A stretch of 64,000 bases of DNA from Sophora flavescens. Lineage: Eukaryota > Streptophyta > Magnoliopsida > Fabales > Fabaceae. Each line of letters starts with the position of its first letter. Positions within the stretch are counted from its first letter, which is position 1. The translations under genes were made by a program, and so were the position numbers. This document shows, in pieces, positions 44,171 through 55,475 of this stretch. The stretch spans positions 78,241,836 through 78,305,835 of the forward strand of contig CM061063.1 in assembly GCA_030762895.1 (NCBI GenBank), written 5' to 3'. Below the pieces are notes generated by a model. It did no database searches. It was not told the origin of the DNA and was given only the letters and a program-made list of their open reading frames with translations.

Positions 44171-45874
44171 TTGGGTGAGTCAAAACCCTCTTATGTGTCT
44201 CAGATTTAAAACCCCAAATCTGATTTTTGAAAACCCTAACCCTAACCCTTTGATTTCAGATTTTAATCTTGAAATTTAAGGTTGTTTTATGAGATTGGGA
44301 CTGTGAATTTGTGTTTCCCTAAACCAATTTTATTATCCTGAGTTTTCCCTAAATTTTAATAATGAGCCCTAAACCTCCAATTTAATTTTATTTAAATTGG
44401 GGTATGTTTTTGTGAAATTAGTTATGATTTAGTGTAATTAGGACTCTTAATGGATGATTTCCAAAGTTCTTTTTCACGATCTTTTGATCACAACAAAGTT
44501 TCCTAAAAGGGTATTAGGAAGCGTGAGCTTTAAACATGATTTTCTTTAAAAATAACCTTGTTTGGTAATTAGATTAAGTGTTTAGATTAAGTTAGGATGT
44601 GTGTTTGATCATGTGAAATTAATTTCTTGATTTCTGGTTGTTGCGCGTTATTGGATTTACTCTCTGAGACGATTGGACACGATTATGCTTGCTTAATGGA
44701 GTAGAGATGAGCTAACGTGAGCATTAGGACAAGGATTCTTTACTTGTTTTCAAAGGTAAGGGGAGTTACCTAGGGATATTCAATAATTATATGCATGTGT
44801 GTATGTGTGTAATTGATTGCTGTGAAAATTATTGTGATGTTTAGCCAATACTTGAATAACTTGTTTATGTGGAACCATTATGGTTATTACTTGGAGTTGA
44901 ATATTTGTTGCTTTAAAGTGTTACGAATTATATATATGTGATTAACTGTGATATATATGAATTATATATACATGATTAACTGTGATGTTATTGTTGTTGA
45001 TTGAAGTTTGAGAAGCCAGACTTGAGTCTGCGCCTAATAAAGATAAGGATTAAAAGCCTTAATAATCCTTGAATAGAATTTTGAAAAGTTTTGGGTTCAC
45101 TTATAAAAGTTCATTGTATAAAGTGCTTACTTCAGAAGAATGAGATTCTTTTGTTTTAGAAAATTTTTTAAGTGATTTTGAGTTGAAGGAAACTATATTT
45201 TTATGATAAACAGTTTTGTACGAGAGAAAACCTTTTCGAACGGTGTGCTTTATGAAGGAAAGACCCTTTGAAAATATTTATTATGAAGGAAAGACCTTTT
45301 GAAAATATTTAACTTTATTCCATCAATGAATTTCAAATACAAATGAATTTCCTAGATGTTTTAGAAAAGATTTTGTAAAGGAAAAGGATTTTCTCCCAAA
45401 TAATTTTGGAAACGTTCCGGTTACTTGGATAAGTGACTGAGGTTTTGTTTTGGTTTTGATTTTCACTGAGCGAAATGTTTTACAAGTTGATAAATTAGCC
45501 TAGAAACCGAGACGTCGGGGTTCTAGTATTGTATGGACACGTGGATCAAGGATCTGTGTCAGGGGACGGAGTGTCCTGTAAAGTTTTGTTTTTGGACTGT
45601 GTGTCCTAAGTTGATGTGGACAGTGTGAGTTCCATATCCGCGAGCCTAAAACTGGTGCATCGGTTTAAGGGCCTCGTGATTGAGCATTCGGACTGTGTGT
45701 CCTATGTTGGGATTAAAAGATTTGGACTGTGTGTCCTGTATTTGTTTTAAGTGAAAAGTCTTAATTAAAAGAATTAAGCAAGGTCGTTAAGCTTTGTGCT
45801 TCGACAAGGAAAGATTATTACGACAAAGAAAACAAACGAGAATAAAAGTTTTTCTCATGCATTCAATGGCAATT

Positions 45875-46320
45875 GTGTCATGTAAATGGGCATTGAATCC
45901 AGAGTGGATCAATGTATATGGCAGACGTGCCAGGAGATGATGATCATTGAGGTCCGGAGTGGATCAATGTATCTTTTATAGGACTGTGTGTCCAAATTTG
46001 TAGGACTGTGTGTCCAAATTTATAGGACTGAGTGTCCCAGTTTATGCGTTAACTATTGCAATCTGAGTGACGCAATAGGTTATGGAAAATAAATTCCATA
46101 ATTCGCAGTGACCATTGTGCCTCTGTACATATGTGAGACAATGAGTCAAACTTTGATTTATAGCCCTGGCATATCTGTGTGAGACCAGTGTGTTATGTGA
46201 TGTGATTTATAACCCTGGCATATCTGTGTGAGACCAGTGTGTTATATGATGTGCTTGGGCATTGTTTTGTTCGTTTTTACAATGCACCATGTGCGAGCCT
46301 GATCAGCTTGAAACGAAACA
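45875..46320 (+). repeat. Variable hairpin/tandem zone of LTR C
   Basis: GGACTGTGTGTCC occurs three times with an 18-22 bp step at about 45983-46035 (last copy GGACTGAGTGTCC), and elsewhere from 45594. A 49-bp unit (TATAGCCCTGGCATATCTGT...) is duplicated at about 46160-46255. The position matches the variable zone in the other long LTRs. Confidence 0.8.
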
Positions 46321-47205
46321 GAAAGTTGTGGGATCTCCGGAGATTAGGTATCAAAATAGAGTTGAATATTGAAGTACCATGCATTCTCTTTATAAAACCG
46401 ATTGTTCGGGTTTGAGACCCTTTGTTATAACACTGTTATGTTATGTATATGCATGATTTAAAATGCTTATATGATTATGTGATGCATGTATCATGTGTAT
46501 GGTTGTTGTGTGATATATCCATTTGTCGGTATCTCACCCTTACAAACATTTCAGGATTCTTCTAAGTTCAATATTGTACCCTGGGTACTCTATCACAGAT
46601 GGTGCAGAGGAGGCTTTCTAAGTCACTCAGAGACTTAGATGTAGTTGCTTGATGAGGTATTACTTGCGGAATAACTTTTAGAACGACCAGCTTAGGGTTG
46701 AGACTTATATTATTTTGATGGTATGTATAAGTTTGGCTCAGAGAGCCTTTATTTTAAAAAGGGAATGTCTATAGCTCGGAGAGCATATCTTTTGAATGAA
46801 AAATCTAAGCTATTTCTTTTGGTTTTGTAAAGCTTATGACTATAATTATTATTTTTATGTATTGATGCCTGTTTGAATTTAGTGTATCTGGAATTCTGGA
46901 GTGAAAATGTAATTATTTTAACAGGTGTTATTTTACTCTGGGATGTCCAAATTACAGAGGAGACTCTGTCGAAATTTTTGTAAAACTACTATTTTGTATT
47001 TGAGTATATCCTTTAAATTAAATAGGCTTGCCAAGCTACGATAGTAAGTTTGTGTGTCGATCAATTAAGGCTTAGGTATGGAGTTGTGACAAAATTTTTA
47101 TACCTAATTTCAGACACTTATGTACTTACATAAATTATTTTCCGAAAGCACCAACAAATTATCTTTTAATTTTATTTCCGCACGTGTTACGTAAGTAATG
47201 CCCCA

Positions 47206-47219
47206 GGGGGGGGGGGGGG
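47206..47219. repeat. Poly-G run (14 G)
   Basis: Homopolymer just inside the right end of LTR C. The length may reflect slippage or a sequencing/assembly error. Confidence 0.8.
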
Positions 47220-47231
47220 TGTTACATAGTT

Positions 47232-48209
47232 CACTTAAAATGAAAGTTGATGATGTTTGGGCAACCAGGGGGGACACGATTTTTGCCAAAAAAACCTAGC
47301 AAGAACAAAGCCATGAAACAAACATGTCATTCATAAGTCTATCTATACAAATAAAGGTGAATCATTGTTGGAAACACTCATTTGAAGTGAAAGAAATGGA
47401 TGATCAAGAGATGTATTCTCTAGGCTTAGAAAAATCCATTTTCTAGAAGGCTCCAAATGAGTTTTTGTGTGAAATATCTTAGGCTTAAAAGACCATGGGG
47501 TGTGTGGACATGGTCTTAGTTTTTCAAGCAAGCAAATGGATGATGGATTTCATAGTGGTGGCCGAATTTACATATAGGAGAAAGGAAGAACTTTGTGTTT
47601 CATTAGACGAAGCTAAGTGAAAAAAAAGAAATGAAAGGTGAAAGGGTGGAGAAGGTGGCCAAACATATCAACAAGCGAGGGAGGGCAAAATTGTCAAAAC
47701 AATCGTTGGACATGAATGGAATTAGTAAAGAAATCCAAGGGCATAAAGGTCACTTCACATGGATTTTTAGATATTTATGAAAAGACATTCATGACATGGT
47801 GAGTCATCATGGTGACTCATGGGGTGAGTTATCCTTGCTCACTCATCACCCCTATCTTCTGACATACCCTTGCAGTTCCATATCCGGCTCCGACTTTTAC
47901 TCGATTAGGGATTTTGCAAATTTTTCTTCAAAATTCAACCGAATAAAATATAATGTTTTATTTTTATGCGATTTTTTTTTTTGAAATAGACCATATCACT
48001 ACAATAGTGGTAAAATTTAAGATTTTTCAGTTTCAGGTCAAATTAGGGTTTTCTGCCGATAAAAAATTATACTGTCAGTGAAAATGTAGACCAGTTTCCG
48101 TCTATGTTTTAAACCCAAAATTGAACGGTAACTTCTTACCTTATAGTGGGTTCCTACTATGATATAAAATATAACTATCGGTTAAGATGTAAGAAATCGG
48201 CGTGTGACA
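47232..48209 (-). mobile_element. Outer long LTR (level 0), promoter-proximal segment
   Basis: In sense it starts TGTCACACGCCGATTTC at 48209. It has TGACTCA/TGAGTCA sites at 47800-47806 and 47813-47819 and a weak TATA-like CTCCTATATG at about 47571. Its body resembles LTR B. It hosts LTR A and LTR C. ATTAA follows at 48210, but the other end is lost, so a TSD cannot be tested. Confidence 0.7.
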
Positions 48210-50101
48210 ATTAATGGTACACAACTTAAATAAGAGCCAATTACTAGTTTAGGTGGTTTGTGGTCCGATCCAACCAAAGCAAAACTGCTTTCAACTTGGA
48301 ATAAAAAAATACTTACATATTTTACGAGTAATTGAGATTCTTTTTTTAAAAAATCAGTTATAAATGAAAGTCAATCATAAATCAATCAACACCAATCTAT
48401 TACGAAAAAAATTACCTAAACCATATTGCCTACTATATGCAACAAATTTCAGTAAAATTGATTTGTTTATATCGCATGAGTAATTTTAATATTACTAGCT
48501 GAACATGCATATCAAGGTTGTTTTTGAATTCACGTTGGGAAGGTCTTAGTCTGTTTAGACCTTAATAGCAGGAATCCAAATACATACAAAATTTATTATT
48601 TAATAATTTTTATTTAAATAAGCATTAGTTAAGTATAGTTCTGTATACCAAATAAACGTTGGTGCCATTTGGGTGAATAGAGTGCTCAGTGTAGTGTCAC
48701 CTCAATACAAACTCGATCCATTTGTTAATCTCATTTTTTAACATAAAAACTAAAAAGTAATATAAACCGATTCCTGTAAAATATTTTAATGAGTTATTTT
48801 TATATTGTATCATCATCAAATGATAAGAAAATCAAATCATCAGGAATCGGAGTTCAAAGAGTTAAATGAAGTTGTGATGCATTAGCTACATGATTATAAT
48901 GGCGTCAATAAGGAGGAAATACATGTTTATATTGAAAGACTTGGAAAAGTTGGACCAAACAAACTCAAGCTACAACTATGGACAGATGTGTGACGTGCCA
49001 TGCGAAAGAGCTTGAGTTTTGAAGTACTTTACCTCATTTCCTAGCAAATTTTATGCCATGTTCTCTTCAAAAGTTGATTTCATCAGTTACTGCAAATTTG
49101 ATAGATGAGCATATGTACTGTATGATCTTTATCTAATGATTCTTTTATTGATTATACAGAAACTTTGCCAAATGTTTACTATAAAAGTTGACCCTAGATT
49201 TTCTCGATCTCAAAACAACTCATGAATTAAAATTGCTGACTTCTAACTGTTCAAAGCTGTTTTTACTTTTTAGTGAATAGTGATGTATGAGGCTGCTGTT
49301 ATTGTTCAATGCAACCATTACTCAAGTTCTTGTTGATGTGATGATGTCTCATTTCTAGCAAGTGTTATTTAATTCTTTGATATGGAAGATAAAATGTATC
49401 AAATGTGTGCCTGAATTTTAAAAGGTTCAGGAGCTTGAGAAACAGACAACATTGGAGAGAAAAACCAGACATTACTTGTCACTTGATTCTGTTTGTTTTA
49501 GATCAACATTCAAGACTCATCATTAAAAACACAGAGCAGTTCAGAAAGCCAAAACAAAGCAACCATTGAATCCTTCAAAAAGATTGTTGCAGACAATACG
49601 GGTAAATGGCACTGCAAATTTTGACATACTAAACGATCCACTACATGACCTATTGTACGTGCAATAACAACCTGAAGAAGAAACACCAGACTAAAGTCAT
49701 TATCCTCTCAAATGCTAATTCTAACTTTAAAAAAGAAATAAATATATCCATGATTACGACAAATAGTTGGGATTTTTTAGATAATAAGTAATTATTATAC
49801 ACAACTCAAATATAAATCAATCAACACCAATATATTACCAGAAAAAACTACCCAAGAACATCACCAATATTTGTATCTATCTCTAGAATAACTACAATAC
49901 TATATAATATTAAAGGAAAAAAATAAGTGGCAATTTTTTTTTGAAATGAAACATAACAAGATTTTCATAACACAAATTTCTATAAAAAATGTTGAGCTAC
50001 TTCTAACATAAAAAGATTCTAATAAACAATAATTAAGGTATTCCTTTTGGACAATTCCTGCTGTTCTTCATATTTATTTAACTAAGAAATTTAACCATAT
50101 G
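48210..50101. other. AT-rich spacer, no gene recognised
   Basis: The phrase AAATCAATCAACACCAAT occurs at about 48380 and 49815, suggesting a small dispersed repeat. A plus-strand stretch near 48855-49010 reads LNEVVMH (stop) LHDYNGVNKEEIHVYIERL, which looks coding-like but matches no family I know. Nothing else was seen. Confidence 0.4.
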
Positions 50102-51127
50102 ATTGAATAACAAACTTGAAACACATGACACTACTCCAGTGCATTGTCCAACAGATCCACAATGAAAGTTAGCATTTGACAAACAACTAACACAAAGCAT
50201 TAACAAACTAAACTTTCCAAAAAAAAAAAAAAATTAAATAAATCACGCAAATCATTATACTTCCAAATATCTCAAGTCTTCAGCACTAAGAAGCAACCAA
50301 GCTAGAAGATAAATTGTAGATGTCCAGTGTGCAATTGTTCACCTCTCTGCTTGGGGCAAATAATTTAAAAATCCTTCCGAAATCCTTACTACAGAAAACA
50401 AGCAATGCAATTAACATACGAAAAACAGTATCAAGATCTTACTGGGATCTTCCCAAAAAGAATGTATATAGATCTGCCATGAAACTAATCCAGAATTTAA
50501 AATTGACAATAATAAGACAGCATATAACAGAAGCAAACAGGTTTCTTCAGTCTATTATGTAGAATTTTTTTTTTGTTAAAAAATTATGTGTTCTTCAAGG
50601 ATGATCGAGGTTATAATAAATATCGTATAAAATGTTTCAAATACAGATATACTGATAGTCAGTTTGCATTTATTAATGTTTGTTTCAACTTAAAAATAAA
50701 AAATATAACAAGTTGGTTTCCTTTTAGATCTAACACTTAGACGAACAAGTAAAATGATCACCAAATGAAAAAGTATTAGTAATATTTATCACAAAGAACA
50801 CAGTACACATATCCTTCGCTTATCTGTATTTTTTTTTATACTCATAAAAGTCCATGTAGATCCCTTTAAATAAAGCCGCTAGTATTCCTAACAATAACTT
50901 GGAACTTCCATTTTAAAGTAATCCAACTTTATATAATATTATCCTTTTACACCACCAAGTTCATAACTTACTAAAATTCAATCCATACAACATCACGTGC
51001 TTTTAATTTCTTCTCTTTACCTTTCTACTAATTTCATTCACTTAATTTGTAAACTAGCTTTCTTGTCCCACACCTTCAATATTATAACACATTTAGCCCA
51101 CCCCATTATGCAATATGCTTAACTTTG

Positions 51128-51161
51128 GGGCTTTTTTGCTTATAATAGAGACCGGAGGGAG
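51128..51161. mobile_element. Stowaway-like MITE terminus
   Basis: The reverse strand reads CTCCCTCCGGTCTCTATTAT, the common Stowaway (Tc1/mariner) terminal motif, next to TA at 51162. Only one end is present, so it is a remnant. Confidence 0.5.
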
Positions 51162-52106
51162 TATATATCAATTTCTTCCCAGGCATAATTGCTTATCAAG
51201 TTTCAATGCAGTAGTATATGTGTTATCCGAATGCTATCAGATAAAGATCATTACCAATGTAGAAGAAAAAAGACCAAAAATAAAATAAAATTGGAAGACC
51301 AACTTGACCATACAAAAGCAGGTATGGCGCAACAGCAAACAATACAAAGTAAAAGACACCATTGATAAAATGGAATATTATAAATGGGTGCAAATTAAAA
51401 AACAATGCCAACTTGCTAAAAATCACTAAGAATGCTTGTAACAGAAAACACCCATACCTTCAAACATTTAAATACAAATAAAACTGTCAACTTAAAATCA
51501 ATAATCACATATGGAACGACATAAAGAAAATAACTGAATTACAGCAGTTACAACAAAAAGAACTTCTTCAAGTATGTTCACATGCCATGAAAACCTAATA
51601 TTGAGTTGGTATAATTATTCTGTTTTGGGAAATTAAATCAATTTGGGGGTTTACTGAAATGAGAATTAGCAAGGGTGAGAATCACTGACCTACTCACTGA
51701 AACATCAATATTGTCTCATCCACCCAAACAAATCCTAGAAAAGATGATCAAACTTTAAAAGAAATTGTTTTTCCCTGGTCCTGGTATAAGTCATCATTTA
51801 AGTTGAGGCACAGTAGAGTAGATGTAACCAAAAAAATATTTGACACATCAAAGTATAAAATAAAATAGCACCACAAACATTGGTTTCTAATTGTAGTTTC
51901 ATAAATATAAAACTATTCTCCACACGCCTACATACTCCAAGGGTGTAAAAGCAAAGTGCTCATAAAAAAAGCAACCTATAAATCTAACATATAAGAGAGG
52001 CAGGAAAACATGAAACAAAATCATTTATATAATTCTTTACCTAAAGAATAAAGCTTTGACATCACTTTTTGCATCTTATGATATCAACTCAGGTCAATGA
52101 AGAGTT

Positions 52107-52945
52107 CTACAGCAAATACTCTACAATCCTGCTTACTCCCTCATCAAAAATATCTCCCTCATCAAATATATCAAAAAATGGTTTCGCTTCCAACTTCAGT
52201 GACTTCAATCTGACAAAGCAAGGAGGTTGAGTGCTGATGGAATCTAGAGATAAGAAACCCTACGGAAAGAGCATCAATAAGACACAGATTTTAATGAAAA
52301 TTTTGAATGGCAAGATTGAGTATAGGCAAAAAATCCTTACAAAGAATGTAACATGTGAATAATATGACAAATATAGAATAGAATATTAAAGTAACTTACA
52401 TGTAGTATTGCAAGGGTTTCGAAAGAGAGTGTCATCATCTTTACATTAGCGAGAAGTTGCAGCCAACTAAATAGGTTCTGAAAACCTCGAAAACAATTGA
52501 AGTCACAGACATCAATATATACCTCTAAAGACAAGTAATACTGCTTGTAGAAGAGAGTTATTGAACAGGATCACCCTCAATAGTGAGTAGATTAAGCTTT
52601 GGAGTAGAAATAGTGATTTCATAAGTTGTTGTCCAGCAATTGTTTATGTAGTTGTGGGAGCCCATAATGGTCAAACTGAAAAGCTTAGAATTTGATATGC
52701 AGAGGAATTTGGCATCACTCTGTAGGAAACATTTCTCAATGACCAAAGTATTCAGCATAAGGTTCAGCACAGCCACTGTCACTTGTAGCAAAAGTGACAT
52801 TGTGAATATGCAAGCTTTTTAATGCTGGTAGCTCCAAAGATTTTGGAAGTAATATGCTATAAGATGGGAGATAAAAGCGAAGCTTAAGATATGTTAAAGA
52901 AAGACAATGAAATAAAGAAGGAGGCAATTCAAAATGGAACGACAA
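52107..52945 (-). pseudogene. F-box/LRR pseudogene, copy 2 (F-box lost)
   Basis: Exon 1 remnant 52400-52945 starts within the LRR part (FELPPSLFHCLSLTYLKL, SLELPALKSLHIHNVTF). A 13-14 bp deletion near 52752 shifts the frame, which continues as LNTLVIEKCFLQSDAK and YEITISTPKLNLLTIEGDP, then a stop near 52560. It keeps a segment (SKLFSLTIMGSHNYINN) that copy 1 has lost. Donor GTAAGT lies at 52394-52399; exon 2 52107-52259 contains PPCFVRLKSLKLEAKPF, with an 18-bp tandem duplication (two DIFDEG) and a TAG stop. The 5' end with the F-box was replaced by a LINE fragment. Confidence 0.86.
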
Positions 52946-53156
52946 TGGAAAGCCACTTTCATGCTTTCCGCGACTGTGAAACAGTTTAGTGGCGGATATT
53001 CTGGCGAAGACAGGCCTTTCTTTAGATAGTAATTTTAGATTATTTGAATTTCCTCCATGTTTTATTTCTATGGCTTTGTTGGCTGATTCTGCAGGGATTT
53101 GGTTCCCTAGAGGTTTCTAGTTTCTGTTTTGCTTTAGTCCCCTTTTGTTCATCAAA
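52926..53156 (+). mobile_element. 5'-truncated LINE tail replacing the F-box exon
   Basis: The plus strand reads HAFRDCETV, then in a shifted frame LVADILAKTGLSLDSN, FEFPPCFISMALLADSAG and a stop. This is the RNase H-like C-terminus of plant LINE ORF2, then a short 3' UTR ending TTTGTTCATCAAAAA. It occupies the place of about 780 bp present in copy 1. Confidence 0.7.
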
Positions 53157-53200
53157 AATATATGCCACACACACTGACGTCTTTGGGGATATTTTGATAA

Positions 53201-54370
53201 GAGCAAAAGAAATACTTTTGTAATATATGTCATTTTTTGGTTTTTGAGTTGCTTCTTACTAGTGTAGTGTGTAGTTGGCCGCACGGGTACTAATCATAAA
53301 AATATTATTTTTCAATGTTTTATATTTGTGTGGTTAAAAAAAATAGATTATCAGAACACATGTATCATCAAAACATAAACATCTAAATTAGGAACCAATA
53401 CTATCTCTTAATTTCTTTTGACAAATCACGAAGTTAAAAATTTTAATTCATGTCTCATTATGTCAAGATATGGTACACAAATAAATATGTTAAGAACACC
53501 TTCATCCTTCATGCAAGTTGCAAACAACTATGTTTAAAGGAGTTTGTCGAACATTTTCACTGCACTTTCCAAACCAAACTAAAGAAGAAATCTTGAGCTA
53601 TCACTAACCTAATAAGAAGAGAGTTTAATTGAGTTGATGTCGAATTGAAAAAATACATTGAGGAAATAATACTTTGATTTAACTCTCTTTTTTAGTTGTG
53701 CACTGAAACACACGAACAATATCAAAATCTATTCGAATATAGAGTTGCTCCAAGAAAATAGAAAATATTTGAATCTACATTTATATCATGAAAGGATTGG
53801 TTATATTATTTCTTGCATAAAGAGTATAAAAATTAACCAAATATATTAACCATTAAATATTTAATGTTATACACCAGAAGCATACTATTTATTTCAAATA
53901 ATTTTATCAAAATAAAGATATTTTTGTACTGTCAGTATATAAAAATTAAATCATTTTTTCATAAGTGATTTAATTTTTGAGTCATGGTAGGTGTGTTAAT
54001 ATATCCATCATTACTATTAGATAATTAATTTTTGTGTGAAAATACTCTGCCAACTAACATTAAGAGTTATGTTATTCTAACAACCTCAAATACGACAACT
54101 ATAGGGACAACTTTACTTTGACTTCAGAAACCAACATAAGGTGGGATCCAAAAGTTACTCAAAAATTTTGGAAATATCACTCATATATACGATTGTCATT
54201 ATAGTTGTCCATATTGATTGTAAGATAACATTTGTGGTAACATTAACAACATCGTATAAACTCGAGATCATGTTCACATCATAATTTTTCGCTTTTCATG
54301 GAGGTGTTGTTCAAAGCAGGTATGATATGATTGCATTTCATTCAAAAAAAAAAATGGAGAACAATAATTC
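53201..54370. other. AT-rich spacer
   Basis: No coding, TIR or LTR signal recognised. Confidence 0.5.
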
Positions 54371-54384
54371 TAAATTGACACAGT

Positions 54385-55205
54385 TTCACGACACTAGATA
54401 CGGCGATATCGTATGTGTCGCACTGTAGCTGCACTGTGCGGCACTGTAGCGGGTCCTTTTTTTAAAAAAGAAAAATTTAAATTTTTTTTATAAATAATTT
54501 TTTTGATTAAGTATGTGTAAATATTTGGTGAATTGGGTACAAATATCTGGTGAATTCAGTTCATTATCTGGTGAATGAGTTTTTTTGAGAAATAATTTTT
54601 TCAGTTAAGTATGTGCAAATATATGGTGAATCCGGTATAAATATCTGGTGAATTCAGTTCATTATCTAGTGAATAGGTTTTTTTGAGAAATAAATTTTTT
54701 GGTTAAGTATGTGCAAATATATGGTGAATCAGGTATAAATATCTGGTGAATTCAGTTCATTATCTGGTGAATGTGTTTTTTTTATAAATAAATTTTTTGG
54801 TTAAGTATGTGTAAATATCTGATGAATGAGTTTTTTTGAGAAATAAATTTTTTGGTTAAGTATGTGCAAATATCTGGTGAATCATGTACAAATATTTGGT
54901 GAATTCAGTTCATTATCTGGTGAATGTGTTTTTTTTTATAAATAAAGTTTTTGGTTAAGTATGTGTAAATATCTGGTAAATGGGTTTTTTTGAGAAATAA
55001 ATTTTTTGGTTAAGTATGTATAAATATCTGGTGAATTAAGTACAAATATCTGATGAATTCAGTTCATTATCTGGTGAATGAGTTTTTTTAGAAATAAAAT
55101 TTTTACTTTTTCAAAAAAGTCAAATTTTTTTTAAAAAAAGTGTTGCTACAGTATGTTACTGTAACATATGTCGCTTATGATGTCGCAAAAAAGGTGTTCA
55201 ATTAG
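54385..55205. mobile_element. Inverted-repeat element (possible MITE/foldback) with internal VNTR
   Basis: The left arm has GCACTGTAGCGGGTCCTTTT followed by TTTAAAAAAGAAAAATTT (about 54440-54480). The right arm in reverse has ACTGTAGCAACACTTTTTTT then AAAAAAAATTTGAC (about 55110-55155), and both have GCGACA/GTCGC phrases further out. The imperfect arms enclose the tandem repeat. No clear TSD was found, so element class and exact ends are uncertain. Confidence 0.45.
54500..55100 (+). repeat. VNTR with 98-bp and about 56-bp units
   Basis: The anchor TTAAGTATGTG recurs at about 54507, 54604, 54703, 54801, 54856, 54953 and 55010, so steps are about 98, 98, 98, 55, 97 and 57. Short units lack the TACAAATATCTGGTGAATTC plus TTCATTATCTGGTGAAT part. 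Within long units ATCTGGTGAAT is itself repeated. Confidence 0.9.
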
Positions 55206-55417
55206 CACGGCTCAATGGAGAATTGGAGTACTGTACATGGTCCTGGCAATCGGCTGCACACGCCTTTTAATGAACTTGTTTAACATCTTATCACAATATT
55301 CTGCCAGGACTTAAAAGTGAGTTTTTTTTGACATCGAAACTTATGTACAAGACAGGAAGATGTAGTTACTGAGATGAAAATGAACATGTTCCTATCCTAT
55401 TTGTGAGATAGTCATCA

Positions 55418-55419
<2 letters not shown>
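55206..55419. other. Short spacer
   Basis: No feature seen. Confidence 0.5.

Positions 55420-55473
<54 letters not shown>
55420..55473. repeat. (AT)n microsatellite, about 27 units
   Basis: Uninterrupted AT repeat. Confidence 0.95.

Positions 55474-55475
<2 letters not shown>

Larger units (their letters stand above)
43224..47226 (+). mobile_element. Long solo LTR 'C' (4.0 kb), TSD TAGTT
   Basis: It starts TGTAACACCCTAG and ends GGGTGTTACA, with TAGTT at 43219-43223 and 47227-47231. Blocks: GTATAAAAAC TATA box (43700-43709), GAGAAGCCAGAC (45010-45021), an ACCGAGACGTCGGGGTTCTAG region (about 45506-45526), GAGCATTCGG (45682-45691), TGCTTCGACAAGGAAAG (45798-45814), GGGATCTCCGGAGATTAG (46330-46347) and GTATCTCACCCTTACA. 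A GC-rich leader at 43845-44170 is unlike the rest of the unit. No protein domain was recognised. Confidence 0.9.
50102..53200. repeat. Segmental duplication, copy 2 (partner 1837-6250)
   Basis: Colinear with copy 1. It keeps the empty Mutator target at 51071-51079 and lacks about 240 bp corresponding to 3480-3720, replaced by a MITE end at 51128-51161. The region matching 5437-6215 is replaced by a LINE fragment at about 52926-53156, after which homology resumes briefly (CACACACTGACGTCTT). The non-genic parts hold no gene. Confidence 0.9.
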
